From the NCBI GenBank assembly GCA_035687245.1, contig DASRYH010000042.1, positions 1 to 64,000 of the forward strand: a stretch of 64,000 nt of DNA. Direction: 5' to 3'. The notes below the pieces were generated by a model. It was not told the origin of the DNA, made no database searches, and saw only the letters and a program-made list of their open reading frames with translations. The DNA comes from DASRYH01 sp035687245. Its GTDB lineage: Bacteria; Actinomycetota; Coriobacteriia; Anaerosomatales; PHET01. A program made the translations under genes and the position numbers. Below are positions 24,659 through 34,472 of the stretch, one piece after another (position 1 is the first letter of the stretch; the number at the start of each line of letters is the position of its first letter).

Positions 24659-27316
24659 CTACTCCAGCGTGAGCCGCACCGTCGCGAGTCCGTCGTCCAC
24701 ACCCACGGTGACGAAGCCGAGCGATTCGGCAACGCGCATCATCTTGTGGTTGGTGGCATCGATGTAGCCGACGATCTCGGTGTGGTGCTTCTCCTGGGCG
24801 ATGCCCACGATGATGTCCATCAGCTTGGAGCCCAGGCCGCGGCCCTGAAAGTCGTCGTGCACGATGACCGCGAACTCGCCGGCGGGCCGGTTGGCTTCGC
24901 TCGTGAGCCTGCTCGCTCCGATGATGCGTTTGTGCTCGCCTTCGCCGATCTCGGCCACGATCGCGATCTCGCGGTCGTAGTCGATGTTGGTGAGGCGCAC
25001 GAGCATGTCGTGGGTGATCGCCGCGACGTTGCTATGGAAGCGTCCACGCAGCGTGGCCTCTGAGACCGTCTCGAGCAGTTCGAGGATGAGGGGCTCGTCT
25101 TCCGGGCGGATCGGGCGCAGCAGTACCTCGGTGCCGTCGGGCAGCTGCCACGGCGTGACGTAGCGCGTGGGGTAGGGCGAGACGACGAGGTGGGGGTGGA
25201 CTGATGCGCCCTCGACCACCGAGGTGTCGAGGATGATGCGCGCATCGACGGCGCAGATCTCGCCTTCAGAGATCACGACCGGATTCACCGTGATCTGCGC
25301 GATCTCGGGGAAGTCCACGACGATGTTGGAGAGCACGGTGAGCAGCTGCTCGAGCTGGCCGGACTTGGGCGGTACGGTGCCGATCGAGGACTGGATGCGC
25401 CGGTAGACCTGCGTCTCCTCCATCATTCGGCGGGCGAGCGTCTCGTTGAGTGGCGGCAGGCTCACTGAGAAGTCGGCGAGGCCTTCGGCAGCCACGCCGC
25501 CGGCCCCAAAGACGATGACGCTGCCGAACTGGCCGTCCTTCTTCATGCCGAGGATGAGCTCGAAGTCGACCTTGCGCACCATGCGCTCGACCACGACACC
25601 GTCGGTGACGGTGTGCGGTGCATTGGTGAGCGCGTTATTGATGATGCGCGCGTAGGCCTCACGAAGGTCGGCCGCTGAGATGACACCCAGCGCCACTCCG
25701 CCGATCTCGGACTTGTGCGTCAGGTTGGGTGCCACGATCTTGAGGGCGACCGGGTAGCCGATTCGCTCGGCGGCCTCCAGTGCTTCTTCGACGCTGTGTG
25801 CCGCGATCTCTTCGACCACGGGGAAGCCGTAGGTCGCGATCAGCCGCTTCGACTCGGCTTCGGTAAGCATTGCGTGACCGTCGCGTACCGCGCGGCGAAT
25901 CATCGCCTTGAGGTTCTCCTTCGGCGGCGCGACGTCGATGGGAAGCTCGGCGGGCGTCTCGTAGAGCAGCTCGAGGTTGAGCGTGTACTCGTACATGTTC
26001 ATGTACGCGCGGACCGCCGCCTCGGGCGTGGTGTACCAAGGAATGTCGGCCGCCTTGAAGATCTCTCTTGCCGAAAGGACGTTCTGGCCGCCCATCAGCA
26101 CCGAGATCACCGGCTTGTGGGTGCCCTTCATGGCGACGACGACCTGATGCGCCATGTCTTCGGCGTCGTCGTTGGCCTGGGGCGCCGACATTACAATGAT
26201 GCCGTTGACCTCCGGGTCACTGAGGCAGGCCTTCACCGCTGCGCCGAACTGCTCACCTGACGCGTTCGCGAGCAGGTCGATGGGGTTGCGGCGGTTCCAG
26301 TGGGCGGGCATGACGCCATCGAGAGCGGTGATCGTCTCCGGCGCGAGTTCCGCGAGGCGTCCATCGGTTGCTTTGAGCGCAGCGCTCGCCATCAAGCCGA
26401 GCCCGCCGGCGTTCGTGATCACCGCGACGTTGGGGCCAGACGGCGTTCTCCGCGAGTCGAGCACTTCGGCGGCGCGGAAGAGGTCGCCGATCTCGTGGAC
26501 GCGCAGCACGCCCGCGCGCTTGAAGGCGGCGCCGTAGACTTCGTCGTCGCCCGCCCACGAACCGGTGTGCGTGAGGGCTGCTCGCGCGCTTTCGGCCGTC
26601 TCACCGGGCTTGAGCACGATGATGGGCTTGCTGCGGGCAAAACCGCGTGCTGCGCTCATGAAGCGGTGCGCGTCGCCCACGTTGTCCATGTAGATGAGGA
26701 TGCTGCGCGTGTAGCGGTCCTCGCCCAGAAAGTCGATGAGGTCGGCGAAGTCGACGTCGATCATGCCGCCCATCGACGTGAAGAACGAGAAGCCCACGTG
26801 CGCGTTGGTAGCCCAGTCCAGCATGCCCGTGCCGATGGCGGCGCTCTGCGAGATGAGCGCGATGCTGCCCGGCTGGGGCTGGTGGTGCAGAAGCGATGCG
26901 TTCAGGCCGACTGCGGGGCGCAAGAAGCCCAGCGAGTTCGGGCCCAGCACGCGCATCTTGGAGCCCTTGAGCCGGGTGCGTATCTCGTTCTCGAGCGCGA
27001 GGCCCTCTGCGCCGGTCTCCGCGAAGCCCGCCGAGACGACAACGGCACCGTGAACGCCCGCGTCGGCGCACTCTTGGAGCACTCCAGGGACGGTAGCGGC
27101 CGGCGTCGCGACAACCGCGAGGTCGACCTCGTCAGGTACTTCAGCGATCGATGGGTAGCAGGGCACACCGCACACGGCGTCGTGGTTCGGATTGACGCCG
27201 TAGACCTTGCGATTCGGCGAGCTCGTGAGGTTGTCGACGAGTGTTCGGCCCACGGTGCCTTCGGCATCGGTCGCGCCTATGAGCGCGATCGTCTTGGGGT
27301 CCATCATCCTGCGCAC
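24659..27316 (-). CDS. ADP-forming acyl-CoA synthetase fused to GNAT acetyltransferase
   Basis: 885 residues from GTG 27316 (GAGG 8 bases upstream; GTG 27325 is possible). Order: CoA-binding domain (IALIGATDAEGTVGRTL), succinyl-CoA-ligase-like domains with ALTHTGSWAGDDEVYGAAF, an ATP-grasp domain (YPVALKIVAPNLTHKSEIGG), then a C-terminal GNAT domain from about residue 725 with FQGRGLGSKLMD. ADP-forming synthetases convert acetyl-CoA, ADP and phosphate to acetate and ATP; the GNAT-tailed form is related to Pat-type protein acetyltransferases that regulate acyl-CoA metabolism. Whether the synthetase part is active is not decidable here. Divergent from the AcuC-like gene. Confidence 0.9.
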   Translation of the reverse strand: MRRMMDPKTIALIGATDAEGTVGRTLVDNLTSSPNRKVYGVNPNHDAVCGVPCYPSIAEVPDEVDLAVVATPAATVPGVLQECADAGVHGAVVVSAGFAETGAEGLALENEIRTRLKGSKMRVLGPNSLGFLRPAVGLNASLLHHQPQPGSIALISQSAAIGTGMLDWATNAHVGFSFFTSMGGMIDVDFADLIDFLGEDRYTRSILIYMDNVGDAHRFMSAARGFARSKPIIVLKPGETAESARAALTHTGSWAGDDEVYGAAFKRAGVLRVHEIGDLFRAAEVLDSRRTPSGPNVAVITNAGGLGLMASAALKATDGRLAELAPETITALDGVMPAHWNRRNPIDLLANASGEQFGAAVKACLSDPEVNGIIVMSAPQANDDAEDMAHQVVVAMKGTHKPVISVLMGGQNVLSAREIFKAADIPWYTTPEAAVRAYMNMYEYTLNLELLYETPAELPIDVAPPKENLKAMIRRAVRDGHAMLTEAESKRLIATYGFPVVEEIAAHSVEEALEAAERIGYPVALKIVAPNLTHKSEIGGVALGVISAADLREAYARIINNALTNAPHTVTDGVVVERMVRKVDFELILGMKKDGQFGSVIVFGAGGVAAEGLADFSVSLPPLNETLARRMMEETQVYRRIQSSIGTVPPKSGQLEQLLTVLSNIVVDFPEIAQITVNPVVISEGEICAVDARIILDTSVVEGASVHPHLVVSPYPTRYVTPWQLPDGTEVLLRPIRPEDEPLILELLETVSEATLRGRFHSNVAAITHDMLVRLTNIDYDREIAIVAEIGEGEHKRIIGASRLTSEANRPAGEFAVIVHDDFQGRGLGSKLMDIIVGIAQEKHHTEIVGYIDATNHKMMRVAESLGFVTVGVDDGLATVRLTLE

Positions 27317-27458
27317 GGCAGGCACCTCGTTTCACAAAGGGCTATTGTTGTCGCCACTACTTCATTCCACGACTTCGCTACGGATTGAGCATATTCGCCG
27401 ACAATGTCAGGCACAATGAGTTGCGCGCATCGATCGGCCGTCTACCGAGGGGGTAGTG

Positions 27459-28619
27459 GTGAGCCGGGCAGCACTTGTCTGGGACCCATATCTCGCGTCC
27501 TACGATCTAGGCGAAGAGCATCCGCTGGACCCGATCCGGCTTTCACTGACCGTCGAGCTCGTTGACTCCTTCGGGCTGCTCACCGACGACCTCATTCTCA
27601 AGCCGCGCGAAGCCCGCGAGTCTGAGCTGCTGCTCGTGCACACCGCAGGCTATATCGAGGCCGTGCGTCACGCTGGCGACTGGGCCTCCGACTTCAGCCC
27701 GCGCATGGGGCTTGGTACCGACGACAACCCCGTCTTCCCCGGCATGCACGAGCACGCGGCATGGGTCTGCGGCAGCACGCTGGTCGCACTCGAGGCGGTG
27801 CTTGACGGCACCTTCGAGCGCGCCTTCTCGATTGCGGGAGGGCTGCACCACGCGCACCGAGCACGGGCGGCGGGCTTCTCCGTCTACAACGATGCTGCCG
27901 TCGCGATTGCCGCGGCCGTCAAAGCCCATGATGGTCTCAAGGTGCTCTACATCGACCTTGACGCTCACCACGGCGACGGCGTGCAGGAAGCGTTCGCGGG
28001 CAGCAACGCGGTCATGACCGCCTCGATCCACCAGAGCGGCCTGTTCGTCTTCCCGGGCACGGGCTTTCCCGGCGAAGTCGGCTACGACGTGGGCGCCGGC
28101 TACTCGGCCAACATCCCGATGCCTATGCACGCGACTGACGAGTGCTTTGCCGCCGCCTTTGACGAGGTGGTCGCGCCACTTGCTCGCGCATTCGCACCCG
28201 ACGTCATCGTGGCGCAGCTGGGCGTAGACGCGCACCACGCGGACCCGCAGACCGACCTTGGGATGACGATTCCCGGCTACCGCTCGATGGTGCGCCGCGT
28301 GATTGCCCTCGCCGATGAGCTCTGCGGCGGCAAGCTGGTCGCGTTGGGCGGGGGCGGCTATCACGTGCTCGAGACAGTGCCGCGAGCGTGGGCGTGGGTC
28401 TTCGCCGAGCTCAACGGCGTGGAGCTGCCCGATGCGGTTCCCGACGCGTGGCGCGAGCACCTGCGCGTGGTGATTGGCCACGAGGCGCCCGACCATATGG
28501 GCGGCGAAGACGTCTTCGAGCTCCCCGAAGAGCAGCAGCTCCAGGCGATCGCTGAGACCGCCGAGTCGATTCGGCAGGCCAGAGTAGCGCTGTTCCCGCT
28601 GCACGGTCTGACTCCGTAG
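27459..28619 (+). CDS. acuC: AcuC-like histone-deacetylase-family protein
   Basis: 386 residues; GTG 27459 has GAGGGGG 5 bases upstream (GTG 27456 is adjacent). Class I/II deacetylase hallmarks are present: EEHPLDPIRL, GGLHHAHRARAAGFSVYND with the catalytic His pair, YIDLDAHHGDGVQE with metal ligands Asp and His, and GVDAHHADP. In Bacillus, AcuC deacetylates and reactivates acetyl-CoA synthetase. Here it is divergently paired with an acyl-CoA synthetase/GNAT gene, suggesting a similar acetylation switch (inference). Cytosolic. Confidence 0.88.
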   Translation: MSRAALVWDPYLASYDLGEEHPLDPIRLSLTVELVDSFGLLTDDLILKPREARESELLLVHTAGYIEAVRHAGDWASDFSPRMGLGTDDNPVFPGMHEHAAWVCGSTLVALEAVLDGTFERAFSIAGGLHHAHRARAAGFSVYNDAAVAIAAAVKAHDGLKVLYIDLDAHHGDGVQEAFAGSNAVMTASIHQSGLFVFPGTGFPGEVGYDVGAGYSANIPMPMHATDECFAAAFDEVVAPLARAFAPDVIVAQLGVDAHHADPQTDLGMTIPGYRSMVRRVIALADELCGGKLVALGGGGYHVLETVPRAWAWVFAELNGVELPDAVPDAWREHLRVVIGHEAPDHMGGEDVFELPEEQQLQAIAETAESIRQARVALFPLHGLTP

Positions 28620-28661
28620 CGGCAGGTACAGAGCGTCCTCTCGACAGCTTGTCGCCGAGCC

Positions 28662-30305
28662 CTAGTCCTGCGAGCGTAGGTTGAGCGCGGCGACGGCTTC
28701 GGCAATGGAAGCGCCTGGGTCGACTGCCACGGTGCCCCGCACGTCCGCGCGCTCTATCAGCGCCGCGACGGCCTCGTTCGTCTCGCAGATCGCCACCTCC
28801 ACCCCGCGACCCTCAAGCGCGTCGACAGCGTCTTTGAGCGCCACGAGCCCTGTCATGTCGACGAACGGCACTTTGGCGAGGCTGAGTACGATTGCGCGGG
28901 GGTCGGTGTCTGTGTGCAGCAACGCGCTCTCGAACTGCTCGACGGCGCCGAAGAAGAAGGGGCCGTCGACTGAGTAGACGAGCACGCCCTCGGGCAGCTC
29001 CAGATCGGACTCGGCGAGATGGCTGTCCACCTGACCGGAGTCCACCTCGCTCACGCCGACCGTCACCACCATTCGGCGGAAGAAGTTCAACATCGCGAGC
29101 ATCACGCCCACCTCAACCGCAAGCGAGATGTCGGCGAGCGCAGCAAGCGCAAACGTCACAAGCATCACGCCGACATCGGAGGCCGGCGCGCGCTTGGCGA
29201 TTCGGACCACGCGCTCGATCTCGCTCATGTTGTAGGCGACCACGAACAGAATCGCGGCGAGAGTCGTGAGCGGCACGTTGGCGGCCAGCGGCGCCAATGC
29301 GACCAGCACGAGCGCGATGGTAGCCGCGTGCACGATGCCTGCGACGGGGCTGTCCCCGCCGTGACGAACGCTCGTTGCGGTGCGAGCGATCGCGCCGGTC
29401 GCGGCGAAGCCGCCGAGCAGCGAGGCCGCGACGTTAGCAACGCCCTGTCCGACGAGCTCTTGGTTGGGATCGTGGCGTGTGCCGATCATGCCGTCGGCCA
29501 CGGTGGCGGAGAGCAGCGACTCGATCGCACCGAGCAACGCGACGGCAATCGCGGGTCTGGCGAGTTCGGCGATCGTGGAGCTTGTCAGATGCGGCAGCGT
29601 TAGCGGAGGCAGGCCGCGCGGAATCCCGCCGAAGACACTACCGATCGTTGCGATGCTCGGTGGGTGTGTTACGGAGACGAAGACGGTACCGGCTACCAGC
29701 ACAATCACGGGAGCTGGAACGCGGCCGGCGACCGGAATCCTCGGCCACACAATCAGTACGACGAGACTCGCCACACCGAGCAGCGTCGTGGGCAGGTCGA
29801 GATGGGGCAGCGCGGCGAGGATGTTGGGTAGTTTCTCGAAGAGCGTGACGCCGTGGGTCTTCGGCAGGCCGAAGAAGTTGCCCCACTGCCCGACCCAGAT
29901 CACCACGGCGATTCCCGCCGTGAAGCCGAGTACGACGGACTCAGGGATGTAGCGGATCGCGCCGCCGAGCTTGGTGAGGCCGAGCACCAACAGCAGGACA
30001 CCCGCCATGAGCGTGACGGCTTGAAGCCCCGCGATTCCATAGCGCGCCGTCACGCCGGCGAGCAGCACGGCGAACGCACCCGTGGGTCCAGCGATCTGCA
30101 CGCGCGTGCCGCCCAGTAGCGAGACCACAACACCGGCCACCAGCGCGGTATAGAGGCCTGCCTGCGGTGTCGCACCTGAGGCGATCGCGAACGCCATCGC
30201 CAACGGGAGGGCGACGACCCCTACTACGAGGCCGGCGATGACGTTGCGAAGAAGCGACTCGCGTCGAAATAGCCCGGCGCGCCACGCTTCGATGATTGCG
30301 GGCAT
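28662..30305 (-). CDS. SulP-family anion permease with STAS domain
   Basis: 547 residues. A SulP transporter domain with 10-14 membrane segments and conserved pieces GLYTALVAGVVVSLLGGT, QIAGPTGAF and GGFAATGAIARTATS, followed by a cytoplasmic STAS domain (about 440-540, with DPRAIVLSLAKVPFVDMTG). Family members carry sulfate, bicarbonate or dicarboxylates; the substrate is not shown. GGAG 5 bases before the ATG. It lies 190 bases downstream of the MHS transporter on the same strand, separated by a hairpin. Confidence 0.92.
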   Translation of the reverse strand: MPAIIEAWRAGLFRRESLLRNVIAGLVVGVVALPLAMAFAIASGATPQAGLYTALVAGVVVSLLGGTRVQIAGPTGAFAVLLAGVTARYGIAGLQAVTLMAGVLLLVLGLTKLGGAIRYIPESVVLGFTAGIAVVIWVGQWGNFFGLPKTHGVTLFEKLPNILAALPHLDLPTTLLGVASLVVLIVWPRIPVAGRVPAPVIVLVAGTVFVSVTHPPSIATIGSVFGGIPRGLPPLTLPHLTSSTIAELARPAIAVALLGAIESLLSATVADGMIGTRHDPNQELVGQGVANVAASLLGGFAATGAIARTATSVRHGGDSPVAGIVHAATIALVLVALAPLAANVPLTTLAAILFVVAYNMSEIERVVRIAKRAPASDVGVMLVTFALAALADISLAVEVGVMLAMLNFFRRMVVTVGVSEVDSGQVDSHLAESDLELPEGVLVYSVDGPFFFGAVEQFESALLHTDTDPRAIVLSLAKVPFVDMTGLVALKDAVDALEGRGVEVAICETNEAVAALIERADVRGTVAVDPGASIAEAVAALNLRSQD

Positions 30306-30416
30306 GGGTCTCCATGGGGGTCGAGCGGGGTGATGCCTCTACGCTAACACGACGAGCGCCGTCTCCCTCGAGGCGAAACGAAGGCGTCACCTTCCGCGAC
30401 GTGGTATCCCAACGTG

Positions 30417-30449
30417 GAAGAGCGGCGCTGGGTGGGAGCGCCGCTCTTC
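30417..30449 (-). terminator. Hairpin after the MHS transporter gene
   Basis: GAAGAGCGGCGC and GCGCCGCTCTTC form a perfect 12-base-pair stem with a 9-base loop, about 50 bases past the stop of the minus-strand transporter gene. There is no U-run, so factor-independent termination is uncertain. Confidence 0.5.
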
Positions 30450-30496
30450 GCACAGAGGGGTATGTTCAGCGGGTTGCCGGTCCGCTTAGAACCTGT

Positions 30497-32080
30497 CTAG
30501 ACGGACCGCATCTTCTTGGCGTTCGCCTCGTCGGCGTACGACTCATCCTTGTGGATGTCGATGTGGAACGTCTCCTTGATGAAGATCGCGCCGATCACGA
30601 AGCAGACTGCGGTGATGACCATCGGGTACCACAGGCCGGCGTAGTTGTTGCCGGTCGAGCTAAGCAGGCTCAGGCCCACGATCGGCACGAGTCCGCCGAA
30701 GACACCGTTGCCCAGGTGGTACGGCAGAGACATCGAGGTGTAGCGGATCTTGGTCGGGAAGAGCTCGACCAGGAAGGCCGCGATGGGGCCGTAGACCATG
30801 GTGACGTAGAAGACCTGCAGGAAGACGCAGAACGCCAGGATGAATGGGTTGTAGCCCGAGTAGTCGAACAGGAACTTCTCGAACTTGACGTTGAGCGGGT
30901 CGCCTTCCTTGATCTGCGTGACGGGAACCTTCTCGGACTGCGTCGGGTCGCCCTCGACCGTCGGGATGGCCACGGTCGGAACCTCGTCGCCCACGGTCTT
31001 GGCAGCATCAGCGGCCTTGGCGAAGTTCTTCACGTCGTCCTTGGACGCGGCGTACTGGGACGGCGCGTTGGCGGCCATGAGGCCGTAGATCGGATACCAG
31101 GTCAGCACGGCGACGAGCATGCCGGCCAGGATGATGGACTTGCGCCCGATCTTGTCAGATAGCCAGCCGAAGAAGATGAAGAACGGGGTGGCCGCGAGCA
31201 GCGCGCCCGCCACGATGACGTTCGAGTCGACGAGCCCCACGTGGAAGACCTTCTGGATGTAGAACAGTGCGTAGAACTGGCCCGTGTACCACACCACGCC
31301 CTGGCCCATCGTCGCGCCGAGCAGCGCCAGGATGACCCACTTGAGGTTGACGGGGTTCACGAAGGACTCGACGAGCGGGTTCTTCGAGAGCTGGCCGGCG
31401 GCCTTCTTCTTGGCGTAGAGCGGGGACTCACGCAGCGAGTACCTGATGTAGATGGACACGCCCACGAGCAGGATCGAGACGAGGAACGGGATACGCCAGC
31501 CCCACGCGTCGAAGGCCTCGGGGGTCAGGCTCATCTTGGTAGCGAGGATGACGCCCAGCGACAGGAACAGGCCGAAGGTGGCCGTGATCTGGATGAAGCT
31601 GGTGTAGAAGCCGCGCTTGCCGTGCGGAGCGTGCTCCGCAACGTAGGTCGCGGCACCGCCGTATTCACCGCCGAGCGCGAGACCCTGCAGGACTCGCAGG
31701 ATGACGAGGATGATGCCGGCGAGCATGCCGATCGTCGCCTGTGTAGGCAAGATACCGACGGCGAACGTACACAGGCCCATCAGCGACATGGTGATGAAGA
31801 ACGTGTACTTACGTCCGACGATGTCACCGAGTCGGCCGAAGAAGACCGCGCCGAACGGGCGGACCATGAAGCCGATTGCGAAGGTGAGCAACCAAGCGAT
31901 CGTGTCGCCGAGGCTCGTGCCCGTGTTGTAGAACTTGCTGGCGATAACGGTGGTAAGGCTTCCGAAGATGTAGAAGTCATACCACTCAATCATCGTACCG
32001 GCCGAAGACGCCAAGATGATCTTCTGGATTGTGCTCTTAGGCTCTTCGTACTCTTCCAAGTCCAAGTGCTCTTCGGTCAT
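30497..32080 (-). CDS. MFS transporter, metabolite:H+ symporter (MHS) type
   Basis: 527 residues. ATG 32080 has AAGGAGG 7 bases upstream. The N-terminal pattern SSAGTMIEWYDFYIFGSL, RPFGAVFFGRLGDIVGRKYTF and QGLALGGEYGGAATYVAEHAP is diagnostic of the MHS (ProP/shikimate/dicarboxylate) family. Unusually, a hydrophilic insertion of roughly 75 residues (rich in K, D, V and T, about residues 335-410) separates two late membrane segments. Substrate cannot be read from the sequence. Confidence 0.9.
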   Translation of the reverse strand: MTEEHLDLEEYEEPKSTIQKIILASSAGTMIEWYDFYIFGSLTTVIASKFYNTGTSLGDTIAWLLTFAIGFMVRPFGAVFFGRLGDIVGRKYTFFITMSLMGLCTFAVGILPTQATIGMLAGIILVILRVLQGLALGGEYGGAATYVAEHAPHGKRGFYTSFIQITATFGLFLSLGVILATKMSLTPEAFDAWGWRIPFLVSILLVGVSIYIRYSLRESPLYAKKKAAGQLSKNPLVESFVNPVNLKWVILALLGATMGQGVVWYTGQFYALFYIQKVFHVGLVDSNVIVAGALLAATPFFIFFGWLSDKIGRKSIILAGMLVAVLTWYPIYGLMAANAPSQYAASKDDVKNFAKAADAAKTVGDEVPTVAIPTVEGDPTQSEKVPVTQIKEGDPLNVKFEKFLFDYSGYNPFILAFCVFLQVFYVTMVYGPIAAFLVELFPTKIRYTSMSLPYHLGNGVFGGLVPIVGLSLLSSTGNNYAGLWYPMVITAVCFVIGAIFIKETFHIDIHKDESYADEANAKKMRSV

Positions 32081-32272
32081 TGTTCCGCCTCCTTCTCCCT
32101 TTGCCCGGCCGCTTCCCTGCGGCTTGGTAGTGCCGCTTTGCGAAACGGCAGTGGTGCGCACGCGGCGCTTTCCCAGACAAGATGCTAGGGGGGCGGGAAG
32201 AGTCGTGCCGCCGGTGGACGGGAGCGGTGCGTTAGCGTCGGAGAGCGGTGGGTTCAGCCCCGCGAATGGAGA

Positions 32273-32306
32273 GGCGTGCCGTTCACCTCACGGTGAATGA
32301 CACGCC
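32273..32306 (-). terminator. Hairpin after the M13 peptidase gene
   Basis: Nested inverted repeats: GGCGTG with CACGCC outside and TTCACC with GGTGAA inside, around a TCAC loop. It lies 40 bases past the stop of the minus-strand peptidase gene; no strong U-tract follows. Confidence 0.45.
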
Positions 32307-32345
32307 TTGCGCACACCCTACTTGGCGAGATGCGGTTCGTGCCCG

Positions 32346-34304
32346 CTACCAGATCTTGGCGCGATTCTGCGGCTCCAGCAGCATGGAAGAGCCGGGCTCG
32401 ATGCCGAAAGCCTCGCCGAAAGCCGCGAGGTTGGGGAGCTGTCCGTTTACCCGCAGGCGACCCGGCGAGTGCGGGTCGATGTTGATGAGCAGGCGCGCGT
32501 ACTCGTCGGTGACGTTGATGCGCCAGATCGTCGCGTAGGAGTAGAAGAAGCGCTGCTCGGGCGTGAAGCCGTCGATGAGTGGCTCGGTGCCGTCGAGCAC
32601 TTCGGCCAGAGCGGCGAACGCCACCGTCAACCCGCCGAGGTCGGCGATGTTCTCGCCCAAGGTGAGCTTGCCGTTGACGTTGAGACCGTCGAGCACCTCG
32701 AATGCGCCGAACTGCTCCACCAGCACTTGTGAGCGTCGCTCGAACTCGGCGCGATCCGCCTCCGTCCACCAGTCGCGCAGGTGACCGTGGCCGTCGAAGT
32801 GGCTGCCCTGGTCATCGAAGCCGTGAGTGATCTCATGCGCGATGACCACGCCGATGGCGCCGAAGTTCACGGCGTCGTCGGCGTCCGCGTGGAAGAACGG
32901 CGGCTGTAGGATGCCGGCCGGGAATACGATCTCGTTCATCAAGGGGTGGTAGTAGGCGTTGACAACGTGGGCCGGCATGCCCCACTCGCTCTTGTCGACC
33001 GGCATGTTCAGGCGGCTGAACTCACGCTCGTACTCAAAGGCAGCCGCCCGCATGCGGTTGGCGACGAACGGGCCGCGCTCGATGTCGAGTGCCGAGTAGT
33101 CCCGCCACTTCTCCGGGAAGCCGATCTTATGGCCGAAACCAGCTAGCTTCTCGAGGGCCTCGTCGCGCGTGGGCTGCGTCATCCACTCAGAGTCGCGGAT
33201 GGCCGTGCCCATCGCCGACAGCAGGTGCTCGACCATGCTTTCGCAGCGCGCCTTCGCGGCGGTGGAGAAGGTACGCTCCACGTACAGCTGCGCCACGGCA
33301 TCGCCGATGTCTGCCGACGCGATGTCGAGCACACGCTTCCAGCGCGGCTTCATCTCTTGCTGGCCGCCCAGCGTGCGACCGTAGAAGCCGAAGGCCTCTT
33401 CTTCAAACGCGGCCGGAAGCGCGGAGGCGAAGGTGCGCACCAGATGCCAGCGCAGGTACGCGCGAAGCGTATCGAGCGGCGTTTCGGCAAGCGTGGTCTC
33501 GAGCGCCGAAAAGAAGCCGGGGTTGTCGACGTTGACTGTGGGTTGCACCCCGCCCAGCTCAACGACGTAGGAGCTCAAGCCGAACGCGGGCATCAGCGCG
33601 TCGAGGGCTGCGACTTCGTGGCGGTTGAGCGTGAGGTCGACGTCGCGAGACTGCTCCGCGGTGTAAGAGGGCTCAGCGAGCCGCGTCTCGAATGCGAGGA
33701 TCGCTTCGGCTTCGGCCCGCACATCTTCGGCAGGAGTGCCTAGATTGCTGAGCTGGCTGGCGATGTGGGTGACGTAAGCATCGCGCAGGGCGACGGACTG
33801 TTCGTCGTCGCGGGTGTAGTAGTCGCGCTCGGGCAGCCCGGTGCCGCCTTGACCGAGGTAGACGAGGTAGGCATCCGAGTTGTCGAAGTCGGCGGTGATC
33901 CCGATGTCGTGGAAGACGCCGACCGACAGACGCTGCAGATCAAGCGCGATCGCGCGCATTTCTGCGAGAGAGGCAGTGGCGTCGATTCGATCGAGCAGCG
34001 GTCGCAGGGGCGCGGTGCCGGCCTCTGCCACGAGCGTGGTGTCCATCGCAGAGGCGAAGTAGTCGCCCACGAGCTGGCTGGGCGAGCCCTTGTCACCAGG
34101 CGCAGCAGCAGCCTCATCGAGCAGCTCGTGCAGTATGGCCTGGTTGCGCTCGGTCACCTGGTGGAAGGCGCCATAGGCGGGGTACTCGGGCGGGACGGGG
34201 TGCGTGTCGAGCCAGCCGCCGTTCACATGCCGGAAGAAGTCCTCGGAGGCGGGTACGGCCTCGTCGAAGAGCGTAGGGTCGATCGCGCGCGGAGCGTCGG
34301 ACAT
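32346..34304 (-). CDS. M13-family zinc metallopeptidase (neprilysin/PepO type)
   Basis: 652 residues. ATG 34304 has GGGAG upstream. The peptidase M13 signatures are present: DFFRHVNGGWLD near the N terminus, NAYYHPLMNEIVFPAGILQPP, the zinc motif HEITH (490-494) and the third-ligand motif ENIADLGG (Glu551). There is no signal peptide, so it is probably a cytosolic oligopeptidase, as in lactic acid bacterial PepO. It is monocistronic and divergent from the radical-SAM pair. Confidence 0.93.
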   Translation of the reverse strand: MSDAPRAIDPTLFDEAVPASEDFFRHVNGGWLDTHPVPPEYPAYGAFHQVTERNQAILHELLDEAAAAPGDKGSPSQLVGDYFASAMDTTLVAEAGTAPLRPLLDRIDATASLAEMRAIALDLQRLSVGVFHDIGITADFDNSDAYLVYLGQGGTGLPERDYYTRDDEQSVALRDAYVTHIASQLSNLGTPAEDVRAEAEAILAFETRLAEPSYTAEQSRDVDLTLNRHEVAALDALMPAFGLSSYVVELGGVQPTVNVDNPGFFSALETTLAETPLDTLRAYLRWHLVRTFASALPAAFEEEAFGFYGRTLGGQQEMKPRWKRVLDIASADIGDAVAQLYVERTFSTAAKARCESMVEHLLSAMGTAIRDSEWMTQPTRDEALEKLAGFGHKIGFPEKWRDYSALDIERGPFVANRMRAAAFEYEREFSRLNMPVDKSEWGMPAHVVNAYYHPLMNEIVFPAGILQPPFFHADADDAVNFGAIGVVIAHEITHGFDDQGSHFDGHGHLRDWWTEADRAEFERRSQVLVEQFGAFEVLDGLNVNGKLTLGENIADLGGLTVAFAALAEVLDGTEPLIDGFTPEQRFFYSYATIWRINVTDEYARLLINIDPHSPGRLRVNGQLPNLAAFGEAFGIEPGSSMLLEPQNRAKIW

Positions 34305-34472
34305 GGAGGTCTCCCTGGAGATGTGGCTGAACGCCGGTATGTAGCAGGATACCCGCTCGCCGATGCGCCAAGCATCTGCCGAGGCCAGCGGCTCGCTCGT
34401 GGGTACTATCACCATACGCAGGCGGCTTTGGACCGCAGGCGAGTTGCGGGTTATCTATGGGGGCATCGAGCC

